From the NCBI RefSeq assembly GCF_031393925.1, contig NZ_JANMWL010000118.1:1-26920 (forward strand): a stretch of 26,920 bases of DNA, given 5' to 3'. The stretch's first letter is position 1. Each line of letters opens with the position of its first letter. This document shows, one piece after another, positions 13,734-20,377 of the stretch. The DNA comes from Methylibium sp031393925 (GTDB lineage Bacteria; Pseudomonadota; Gammaproteobacteria; Burkholderiales; Burkholderiaceae_C). The notes under the pieces were generated by a model. That model worked only from the letters and a program-made list of their open reading frames with translations, searched no databases and was not told the DNA's origin. The position numbers and the translations under genes were made by a program.

Positions 13734-14750
13734 ATGAGCGACGCCAATCCGTCTCAACCATTTGCCGACCTGACGCCGCACGCCGTGCTCGATGCGCTGG
13801 CAAACGTCGGACTGCACGGCGACGGCCGGCTGATGCAACTGAATTCGTATGAGAACCGCGTCTTCCAGGTGGCGCTGGAAGACGGCTCCACGGTGGTCGC
13901 CAAGTTCTACCGTCCGGGCCGCTGGAGCGACGCACAAATCCTCGAAGAGCACGGCTTTGCGCTCGAGCTGGAACGAGCAGAGGTGCCGGTGGTCGCGCCG
14001 CTCGTCCTCGACACGCCCCGCACGGGCGCAACGCTGCAATGTCTTGGCGACCCACCCACACTCGCGCGCGACGGCTTGCTGCGCTACGCGGTGGCGCCAC
14101 GGCGCGCCGGCCGTGCGCCCGATCTCGATGATGTCGACACCTTGACGCGCATTGGCCGCTTCATCGGTCGCATGCACGCCGTCGCAAGACAGGGTCATTT
14201 CCACGAGCGCCGGCCGCTCAACGTCATGACGCTCGGGCGGGCGCCGCGCGAATGGCTGCTGCAGCACAACCGCGTTGCTTCCAGCGCGAGCGCCAGCTGG
14301 GCCAAGGCCTCGCAACGCGCGCTCGACATCGCGCAGGAACGCTTTGATGCGATGGCCGACGTGCGACGCATCCGCGTGCATGGTGACTGCCACCCAGGCA
14401 ACCTGCTGTGGACGCCGCAAGGCCCGCATTGCGTGGACCTCGATGACGCCACCACGGCGCCGGCTGTGCAGGACTTGTGGATGCTGCTTTCGGGCGAAGC
14501 CTTCGAAGCGCGCCGACAAATAGCCGTGCTGCTCGAAGGCTACGAGGATTTTTGCGACTTCGATCGACGCGAACTGCTGTTGATCGAACCCCTGCGAACA
14601 CTGCGCATGATTCACCACGGCGCGTGGCTCGCCGAGCGCTTTGACGACCCCGCCTTTCCGATCGCGTTCCCGTGGTTCGGCTCGCCGAGCTACTGGGCCG
14701 AGCAGACGCAGTACCTGCTCACGCAGATCGACGCGATGAGCGCGCCGTAG
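13734..14750 (+). CDS. srkA: Stress response Ser/Thr kinase SrkA (YihE/RdoA)
   Basis: 338 residues from ATG 13734. It has the APH/choline-kinase-like fold: ENRVFQVALEDGSTVVAKFYRPGRWS carries the ATP-binding lysine (about residue 62), RIGRFIGRMHAVA lies in the middle, HGDCHPGNLLW (about 221-231) is the catalytic loop with Asp and Asn, and VDLDDATTAPAVQDLWMLL carries the metal-binding Asp. These are the signatures of YihE of E. coli, a cytoplasmic kinase induced by envelope and oxidative stress. All catalytic residues are present. No Shine-Dalgarno sequence is visible, because the hairpin ending at 13724 occupies that place. No dsbA is adjacent, unlike in enterobacteria. Confidence 0.93.
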   Translation: MSDANPSQPFADLTPHAVLDALANVGLHGDGRLMQLNSYENRVFQVALEDGSTVVAKFYRPGRWSDAQILEEHGFALELERAEVPVVAPLVLDTPRTGATLQCLGDPPTLARDGLLRYAVAPRRAGRAPDLDDVDTLTRIGRFIGRMHAVARQGHFHERRPLNVMTLGRAPREWLLQHNRVASSASASWAKASQRALDIAQERFDAMADVRRIRVHGDCHPGNLLWTPQGPHCVDLDDATTAPAVQDLWMLLSGEAFEARRQIAVLLEGYEDFCDFDRRELLLIEPLRTLRMIHHGAWLAERFDDPAFPIAFPWFGSPSYWAEQTQYLLTQIDAMSAP

Positions 14751-14766
14751 CACGCGCGCGCGACCC

Positions 14767-14791
14767 ACAGCGAGCCTCGTGTGCTCGCTGT
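14767..14791 (+). terminator. Hairpin after srkA, possible terminator
   Basis: ACAGCGAGC at 14767-14775 pairs perfectly with GCTCGCTGT at 14783-14791 around a 7-base loop, 17 bp after the srkA stop. There is no T-run, so termination may be Rho-aided. A second palindrome, CCCCGC/GCGGGG, lies at 14829-14842. Confidence 0.5.
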
Positions 14792-14928
14792 AACGCTGGC
14801 GCGGCGGTGTTCGTTCGGTGGTGAATCTCCCCGCCTGCGGGGTAACAAGAACGGTGGTGAGTCGATTCAATACGCTGCATCGGACCCAAGGTCCTTGTGT
14901 GTTGTCGATGTCTTCACTGGGAAGCATC

Positions 14929-15846
14929 ATGAAACGATTCTTATTCGGGCTGGCGACCGCTGTGCTGGCCCTCGGGACCACTGCTAAGACGCTGAGCACC
15001 GAGCACTCGCCGGCCGTCAGCACCGTCGACTTCGTCGGCTTGTTCGATCCGTTCTGGGCCTCGCTGCCGAGCTTCACATCCGGCACTTTCGGGCAGATCT
15101 CCGTGAGCGGTTCCGCCACCGTGACCTACTCCTTCGTCGGCAGCGAATCGGGCTACGACACCAGTCTTTTCGCGCAATTTTTCGGCCGCTTCGGTACGGC
15201 GACCGAAAGCGCCGGCAGCGCAATCGTCGGCGTCGTGAACGAGGGCGGTGCGCTCGACTTCAGTTTCAACGACGGTCACGCCGGTGGCACTGCCACCAAC
15301 GCGCAAGCCTCGAGCTTCACTGCGGCCACCAACCCCTCGTTCGTCATCCTGGGCAGCAATCTGTCGTTGTCCGGCGCAAGCGAATACCTGCTGGGCTACA
15401 ACGACAGCTTCCGCGGCGACGCGGACTTCGACGACATGGTCGTGCGCCTGAGCGTCTCACCCGTCCCCGAACCCAGCACCTACGCGCTGATGCTCGCGGG
15501 CCTCGGCGTGCTGGGCTTCGTGGCGCGCCGCCGCCGCTCCAAAGCCGGCCCGCGCGCCGGCTTTTTCATACCCGGCTCGACCGCGTCAAACGAGCAAGCC
15601 GTTGACCCGGCGCACGTAGGCAGCAGGGTCATCCAATTGCCCGCCCTCGGCCAGCACCGCCTGGTCGAACAGAACCCGGGCCAGGTCATCGAAGCGCTCG
15701 CCGCCTTCGAGCCGTTTCACCAGCGCGTGCTGTGTGTTGACTTCGAGAATGGGCAGGCTGTCGGGGGCCGCCTGTCCGGCTTGCTTGAGCAGGCGAGCGA
15801 GGTGTCCGCTCATGTCGCCCTCCTCGGCAACGAGACAAGCTGGTGA
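14929..15846 (+). CDS. PEP-CTERM sorting-domain protein, stop codon missing
   Basis: The start ATG 14929 follows GGGAAG. The signal peptide is MKRFLFGLATAVLALGTTA. A secreted beta-rich domain ends in GYNDSFRGDADFDDMVVRL, an acidic metal-site-like motif. The exosortase signal follows: VPEPSTYALMLAGLGVLGF, then ARRRRSK (PEP motif, membrane helix, basic tail) at about residues 183-207. Such proteins are cut and moved to the cell surface by an exosortase, often together with exopolysaccharide export; no exosortase is in the window. A normal member stops right after the RRRR tail, near 15543. Here no stop occurs: the frame crosses the terminator hairpin and 260 bp of antisense htpG, ending at 15846, giving 305 codons. 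The real product is probably the first 205 residues or so. Confidence 0.8.
   Translation: MKRFLFGLATAVLALGTTAKTLSTEHSPAVSTVDFVGLFDPFWASLPSFTSGTFGQISVSGSATVTYSFVGSESGYDTSLFAQFFGRFGTATESAGSAIVGVVNEGGALDFSFNDGHAGGTATNAQASSFTAATNPSFVILGSNLSLSGASEYLLGYNDSFRGDADFDDMVVRLSVSPVPEPSTYALMLAGLGVLGFVARRRRSKAGPRAGFFIPGSTASNEQAVDPAHVGSRVIQLPALGQHRLVEQNPGQVIEALAAFEPFHQRVLCVDFENGQAVGGRLSGLLEQASEVSAHVALLGNETSW
15541..15566 (+). terminator. Rho-independent terminator of the PEP-CTERM gene
   Basis: AAAGCCGGC at 15541-15549 pairs with GCCGGCTTT at 15556-15564, loop CCGCGC, T-run 15562-15566. It lies inside the open reading frame of the PEP-CTERM gene and 20 bp from the end of convergent htpG. Confidence 0.82.
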
Positions 15847-17463
15847 ATCGACTAGCCGCGTGGTCACGCGCACGTCCTTGGCGCGGTCCTTGAGTGTTTC
15901 CTTCAGCCGATCAAGCACCGGCTTGAACGCCGCGGCCGCGGCTTCGGCCAGCTGCTTTTCACCCTCGTCCTGCAAGCTGCCCAGGTTGACGGCGCCCTTG
16001 GCCACGCTCTGCAGCTGCTTTCCCTCGAACTCGAAGAGATGCGCGAGCATCCACTCGTCGACGCGGTCGGCTAGCAGCAGCACCTCGATGCCCTTTTTGC
16101 CAAACAGTTCGAGCTGCGGACTGTGGCGCGCGGCCGCCAGGCTGTCGGCGGTGATGTAGTAGATGGCGTCCTGGCCTTCCTTCATGCGGCCGATGTAATC
16201 GGGCAAGGAGACGCCTGCATCGGCCTGCGTCGACGCGAAGCGCAAGAGCTTTGCCAGCCGCTCGCTGTTCGCGCGGTCCTCGCCCACACCCTCCTTGAGC
16301 GCCGCGCCGAACTCGCGCCAGACCGTGGCGTACTGTTCCCTCTTGCTGGCGTCGTCGCTGTTGGCCAGGTCTTCCAGCATGGAGAGCACGCGCTTGGTCG
16401 AACCCTCGCGGATCGCCTTCACGTCGCGGTTTTCCTGCAGCAGCTCGCGCGACACATTGAGCGGCAGGTCGCTCGAATCGATGATGCCCTTGACGAAACG
16501 AAGGTAGCTCGGCATCAGCGCCTTGGCGTCGTCCATGATGAAGACGCGCTTGACGTAGAGCTTGATGCCGCCTTGCTGCTCACGATTCCACAGGTCGTGC
16601 GGCGCCTTGGCGGGCAGATAAAGCAACTGCGTGTATTCGCTGCGGCCTTCGACCCGGTTGTGCGTGTAGGCCAGCGGCGGCGTACTGTCGTGGGCGAGCT
16701 GCTCGTAGAAGGCCTTGTACTCGGCATCGGTGATGTCGCTCTTGGAGCGCGTCCACAGCGCCGCGGCCTTGTTCACCGTCTCCCACGCGTCCTTGGCGAG
16801 GTACGCGCCTTTTTCGCTGTCCCACTCCTCACCGCGCATCAGTATCGGCAGCGAGATGTGGTCGGAGTAGCGGCCAATGACGGACTTGAGCTTCCAGGCG
16901 CTCAGGAACTCCTCTTCGCCTTCGCGCAGATGCAAGGTCACCTCGGTGCCGCGCTGAACACGCTCGATGGTTTCCACCTCGAAGTCGCCGCTGCCCTCGC
17001 TGCTCCAGCGCACGCCGTGCTCGACGCTCAGGCCAGCGCGGCGCGACTCCACCGAAATGCGGTCGGCCACGATGTAGCCGCTGTAAAAACCCACGCCGAA
17101 CTGCCCGATCAGTTGCGTGTCCCGGGCCTGTTCGCCCGAGAGCTTGCCGACGAACTCGCGCGTGCCGCTCTTGGCGATGGTGCCCAGGTTGGCAATCGCC
17201 TCTTCGGCGGACATGCCAATGCCGTTGTCGCTGATGGTGATGGTGCGGGCTTCCTTGTCGAAGGCCACGCGAACTTCGAGTGTCGACTGGTCCTCGTACA
17301 GTGCCGCGTCGTGGAGCGCCTCGAAGCGCAGCTTGTCGCAGGCGTCCGAGGCATTGGAGATCAATTCGCGAAGGAAAATCTCCTTGTTAGAGTAGAGCGA
17401 ATGGGTCACCAGGTGCAGCAGCTGCTGCACCTCGGCCTGGAAAGACAGGGTCTGCTTGGTCAT
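15586..17463 (-). CDS. htpG: Molecular chaperone HtpG (Hsp90)
   Basis: 625 residues from ATG 17463 (MTKQTLSFQAEVQQLLHLV); the open frame continues far upstream, but only as antisense of the antiporter gene. The GHKL ATPase motifs are FLRELISNASDACDKLR (about 30-46), DNGIGMS (about 79-85) and GQFGVGFYSGYIVADR (about 119-134). The middle domain contains the catalytic arginine region (LPLNVSRELLQENRDVKAI), and the C-terminal dimerisation domain is complete. It folds and protects client proteins in an ATP cycle. It has its own heat-shock promoter. Confidence 0.97.
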   Translation of the reverse strand: MTKQTLSFQAEVQQLLHLVTHSLYSNKEIFLRELISNASDACDKLRFEALHDAALYEDQSTLEVRVAFDKEARTITISDNGIGMSAEEAIANLGTIAKSGTREFVGKLSGEQARDTQLIGQFGVGFYSGYIVADRISVESRRAGLSVEHGVRWSSEGSGDFEVETIERVQRGTEVTLHLREGEEEFLSAWKLKSVIGRYSDHISLPILMRGEEWDSEKGAYLAKDAWETVNKAAALWTRSKSDITDAEYKAFYEQLAHDSTPPLAYTHNRVEGRSEYTQLLYLPAKAPHDLWNREQQGGIKLYVKRVFIMDDAKALMPSYLRFVKGIIDSSDLPLNVSRELLQENRDVKAIREGSTKRVLSMLEDLANSDDASKREQYATVWREFGAALKEGVGEDRANSERLAKLLRFASTQADAGVSLPDYIGRMKEGQDAIYYITADSLAAARHSPQLELFGKKGIEVLLLADRVDEWMLAHLFEFEGKQLQSVAKGAVNLGSLQDEGEKQLAEAAAAAFKPVLDRLKETLKDRAKDVRVTTRLVDSPACLVAEEGDMSGHLARLLKQAGQAAPDSLPILEVNTQHALVKRLEGGERFDDLARVLFDQAVLAEGGQLDDPAAYVRRVNGLLV

Positions 17464-17537
17464 GGGCTGACTCGGGATGCGTTGAAGAAGAGCGAGTTGG
17501 CGGCGGCGCAGCGGGGGCGCTCGATCACCGGCCGGAA

Positions 17538-17565
17538 TTGTGAGGCCGACCGCGGGCGTTTCAAG
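17538..17565 (-). promoter_or_regulatory. Sigma-32 heat-shock promoter of htpG
   Basis: On the minus strand CTTGAAA (17559-17565) is followed after 13 bp by CCTCACAA (17538-17545), close to the sigma-32 consensus CTTGAAA and CCCCATNT. Transcription would start near 17530 and leave a leader of about 67 bases before ATG 17463. Confidence 0.78.
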
Positions 17566-17643
17566 ACCCTCGACCCGGCCTGAAGCAAGAACGCTCACCG
17601 GCTGCCGCGCTCGGCGCGCAGCGTTTCGAGAGACCTGCGACCC

Positions 17644-18888
17644 ATGCCGATGTCCGACCCGTCCCTGAGCAGCGCCCCGCTGTGGACCCTCGAAGGCCTG
17701 CGCGGCGCCGACCCGGTGCTGGGCATCGCCCTGCTCATCATCATCGCCGTCGTGGCCGGCGAGGCGGTGCGCCGCTGGACGCGCCTGCCGCGCGCCTGCG
17801 GCCACATGCTGGTCGGCGTGATCGCAAGCCCGCTGGCCCTGCGCCTGCTCGAACGCACCGACCTCGACCCGTGGAAGCCGCTGCTCGACCTTGCGGTGGG
17901 AGTGCTGGTGTTCGAGCTGGGCGCGCGCATCCGCCCGCGCTGGCTGTTCGATAACCCGGCGCTCGCGCTGCAAAGCCTGGCCGAAGCCCTGTTCGCGGCT
18001 GCCGCCGTCACCGGCTCGCTCATCGTGCTGGGCGCCGCACCGATGTCGGCTGCGCTGGCGGGTGCGGTGGCCATGGCGACCTCGCCGGTCATCACCATGT
18101 CGGCCATGCACGAGTGGCAGCCACGCGGCCAGGTCACCGAGCGCCTGTTGATGATGACCGCGCTCAACAGCGTGTTCGCGGTGTTGGCGCTCAAAGCCTG
18201 GCGCGTCATCGCCACGGCCGACGCGCCGATCCGCGCCGAATGGCTGCCCGCGCTCGCCAACGCCGTGTACGTGCTGTGCGGCTCCTTCCTCCTCGGCGCC
18301 GTGCTCGGCCTGGCCTTGACCTATCTGTCGCGGCCGATGCGTCGCACCATGGCGAGCGCGGTGCTGCAGATCGGCCTGCTCGTGCTTGGCGCGCTGCTGG
18401 CAACGCAATGGACGCTGTCGTCGCTGCTCGCGCTGCTGGTGGCAGGCGTGGTGGCGCGCGAGCGCATGGGCCACGGCCTCACCATCGAGCCGCAGCTGGG
18501 CACGGCCGGCGCGTCACTGACCGTGCTGCTGTTCGTGAGCCTGGGGCTGGTCAGCACGGTGGAGAACCTGCTGGGCTTGTGGCCCTGGGTGCTGGCGATC
18601 ATCGTCGCGCGCATGGTCGGCAAGGGCATCGCCGTGGCCGCGCTGGCCCGACCCAGCGGCCTGGGTTGGCGCCAGGCGTTCGGCCTCGTGCTGGCCTTGC
18701 AACCGATGGCGCAGTCGGCGCTGCTGCTGGGCGCCAGCACCTACGGCTGGCCCGCCGACGCGCCGCTGGTCGATGCCGGCGTGCTGCAGGCGCTGCTCAT
18801 CGCGGTCACCCTGATGCAGTTCAGCGGCCCGGTGTGGGCGCTCGTCGCGCTGCGCCACGTGGCCCAGGAAATACCGACCCGGAATTGA
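17644..18888 (+). CDS. Cation:proton antiporter, CPA2/NhaP-KefB-like membrane protein
   Basis: 414 residues from ATG 17644; a second ATG at 17650 is possible. About 11-12 hydrophobic helices span the chain with no cytoplasmic RCK/KTN domain, so this is the transporter domain alone. Family points are the TM start GEAVRRWTRLPRACGHMLVGVIASPL, the half-helix LLDLAVGVLVFELGARI (in the place of the LxxFxxGL of Kef and NhaS proteins) and AVAMATSPVITMS, the broken helix with the ion-site Ser-Pro. Such proteins exchange K+ or Na+ for H+ across the inner membrane. It is the first gene of a tight operon, with the ybdK gene 4 bp later. The lack of a regulatory domain suggests control by a separate partner. 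Confidence 0.88.
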   Translation: MPMSDPSLSSAPLWTLEGLRGADPVLGIALLIIIAVVAGEAVRRWTRLPRACGHMLVGVIASPLALRLLERTDLDPWKPLLDLAVGVLVFELGARIRPRWLFDNPALALQSLAEALFAAAAVTGSLIVLGAAPMSAALAGAVAMATSPVITMSAMHEWQPRGQVTERLLMMTALNSVFAVLALKAWRVIATADAPIRAEWLPALANAVYVLCGSFLLGAVLGLALTYLSRPMRRTMASAVLQIGLLVLGALLATQWTLSSLLALLVAGVVARERMGHGLTIEPQLGTAGASLTVLLFVSLGLVSTVENLLGLWPWVLAIIVARMVGKGIAVAALARPSGLGWRQAFGLVLALQPMAQSALLLGASTYGWPADAPLVDAGVLQALLIAVTLMQFSGPVWALVALRHVAQEIPTRN

Positions 18889-18892
18889 CGCC

Positions 18893-20005
18893 ATGGCCTT
18901 GCAGGATTTCACCCCGTCCGAGCCGCTCACCCTGGGCGTGGAGCTCGAGCTGCAGTTGCTCTCCACCCACGACTTCGACCTTGCCCCACAGGCCGAGGAT
19001 CTGCTGCGCGAGACCGCCCGGCACGGCGGCGCCTGGGACATCAAGCCCGAGATCACGCGCAGCATGATCGAGATCGGCAGCTCCATCCAGCGCCGCCATG
19101 GCCCGCTGCGCGCCGAGTTGCGCGACATGCGCGACCAGCTCTCCAGCGCCGCGCGCAAGCTCAACATCGCCATCGCTGGCGGTGGCACGCACCCCTACCA
19201 GCACTGGAGCGAGCAGCAGATTTATCCGGGCGAGCGCTTTCGCTACATCAGCGAGCTCTACGGTTACCTCGCCAAGCAGTTCACCGTGTTCGGCCAGCAT
19301 GTCCACGTCGGCTGCCCCGACGGCGACCAGGCGCTGTGGCTGCTGCATGCGCTGTCACGCTACGTGCCGCACTTCATTGCGCTGTCGGCCTCGTCGCCCT
19401 ATGTGCAGGGCCAGGACACCGGCTTCGACTCGGCGCGGCTCAATTCCGTGTTCGCGTTTCCGCTGTCGGGCCGTGCGCCCTTCGTGCTTGGCTGGCAGGA
19501 GTTCGGTGGCTACTTCGACAAGATGACGGCCACCGGTGTGGTCCAGTCGATGAAGGACTTCTACTGGGACATCCGTCCCAAGCCCGAGTTCGGCACCATC
19601 GAGCTGCGCGTGTGCGACACACCGCTCACCGTCGACAAGGCCGCGGCGCTGGCCTGCTACCTGCAATGCATCTGCCGCCACCTGCGCGAAGAGCGTCCCT
19701 TCGAGCCGAGCGAGGACGACTACCTCGTCTACACCTTCAACCGCTTCCAGGCCTGCCGCTTCGGGCTGGACGGCGAGATCGTCGACCCCAAGACCAAGCA
19801 GCGTTCGCGCCTGCGCGACGACATCCTGCGCACCCTCGTGCGGCTGGACGAACACGCGCTCGACCTCGAAGCGCTCGACGCCACGCAGTTGCTGCGCGAC
19901 TCGCTGTTCGACGGCAACGACGCGCGATGGCTGCGCGCGCAGCGAGCCGACGCCCTGCCCTTGGCCGCCGTGGTCGAAAGCGCCGCGCGGCGCTGGGGCG
20001 ATTGA
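18893..20005 (+). CDS. ybdK: YbdK-type carboxylate-amine ligase (GCS2 family)
   Basis: 370 residues from ATG 18893. GVELELQLLS (about 15-24) carries the metal-binding glutamates; IKPEITRSMIEIGSS follows, then GGGTHPYQHWSEQQIYPGERF and GQHVHVGCPDGDQAL, the histidine-rich core of the GCS2 fold, and PEFGTIELRVCDTPLT near 226-241. E. coli YbdK has weak ATP-dependent glutamate-cysteine ligase activity in vitro, and the true substrate of most members is unknown. It starts 4 bp after the antiporter stop and its own stop overlaps the next start (TGATG), so it is translated with both neighbours. Confidence 0.93.
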   Translation: MALQDFTPSEPLTLGVELELQLLSTHDFDLAPQAEDLLRETARHGGAWDIKPEITRSMIEIGSSIQRRHGPLRAELRDMRDQLSSAARKLNIAIAGGGTHPYQHWSEQQIYPGERFRYISELYGYLAKQFTVFGQHVHVGCPDGDQALWLLHALSRYVPHFIALSASSPYVQGQDTGFDSARLNSVFAFPLSGRAPFVLGWQEFGGYFDKMTATGVVQSMKDFYWDIRPKPEFGTIELRVCDTPLTVDKAAALACYLQCICRHLREERPFEPSEDDYLVYTFNRFQACRFGLDGEIVDPKTKQRSRLRDDILRTLVRLDEHALDLEALDATQLLRDSLFDGNDARWLRAQRADALPLAAVVESAARRWGD

Positions 20006-20238
20006 TGGCGATGGCGGGCCACACCATGCACGCAACGATCCTCGACTCCGTGCTCACCTGCCCGCACTGCGGCCACGCCAAGCGCGAAACCATGCCGACC
20101 GACGCCTGCCAGTTTTTCTACGAGTGCGAGCGGTGCAAGCTGCTGCTGAGCCCCAAGGCCGGCGACTGCTGCGTCTATTGCTCGTTCGGCTCGATCAAAT
20201 GCCCGCCGGTGCAGCAGGAGCGGGGCTGTTGCGGCTGA
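20005..20238 (+). CDS. GDCCVxC-domain cysteine-rich small protein
   Basis: 77 residues if started at ATG 20005, which overlaps the ybdK stop (TGATG), or 70 from ATG 20026 (MHATILDSVLTCPHCGHAKRE). Eleven cysteines: CPHC and CERC form a likely zinc ribbon, then GDCCVYCSFGSIKCPP is the family signature, and the chain ends GCCG. The family is named GDCCVxC domain-containing (seleno)protein in protein databases, as some members are said to have selenocysteine in the CC pair; here all are cysteine codons. Its function is unknown. Metal binding or redox work is likely from the cysteine pattern. It is the last gene of the antiporter-ybdK unit. Confidence 0.85.
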   Translation: MAMAGHTMHATILDSVLTCPHCGHAKRETMPTDACQFFYECERCKLLLSPKAGDCCVYCSFGSIKCPPVQQERGCCG

Positions 20239-20287
20239 CTGCCTCTGAGAGTTTCCAGGGCCAACCGAGACGGTCGCGGGCCTGACT

Positions 20288-20320
20288 TCCTCTGCCTCTG
20301 GGAGAGGGTCGGGGTGAGGG
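20288..20320. repeat. CCCTCACCCC-type intergenic repeat, copy 1
   Basis: On the minus strand it reads CCCTCACCCCGACCCTCTCC followed by CAGAGG, a palindromic repeat widely scattered in proteobacterial intergenic DNA. It lies between the GDCCVxC gene and the end of cusA and could fold as a hairpin in both transcripts. Confidence 0.7.
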
Positions 20321-20337
20321 ATTCGCGGCCTTCTTGC

Positions 20338-20377
20338 GGCATTACTCCCTCTCCCTCCGAGAGAGGCTTGGGGTGAG
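20338..20377. repeat. CCCTCACCCC-type repeat, copy 2, encodes the end of cusA
   Basis: The plus strand reads GGCATTACTCCCTCTCC and ends TTGGGGTGAG. The same left end, GGCATTGCTCCCTCTCC, occurs at 22224 in the copy inside cusA. This copy supplies the last 11 codons (LTPSLSRRERE) and the TAA of cusA. Confidence 0.75.

Noticed and set aside
13302..15119. 605-codon minus-strand frame
   Set aside because: Antisense of the DUF2726, srkA and PEP-CTERM genes, all of which have recognised domains.
15244..15846. The last 100 codons of the PEP-CTERM frame as a real domain
   Set aside because: This part is antisense of the htpG end and the terminator; it lacks any domain and follows a complete sorting signal.
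17464..18474. In-frame extension of htpG by 337 codons upstream
   Set aside because: It is antisense to the antiporter gene, and the HtpG N-terminus at 17463 is exactly where the family starts.
20005..20238. Selenocysteine in the GDCCVxC protein
   Set aside because: The family can contain it, but here all signature positions are TGC/TGT codons with no in-frame TGA before the end.
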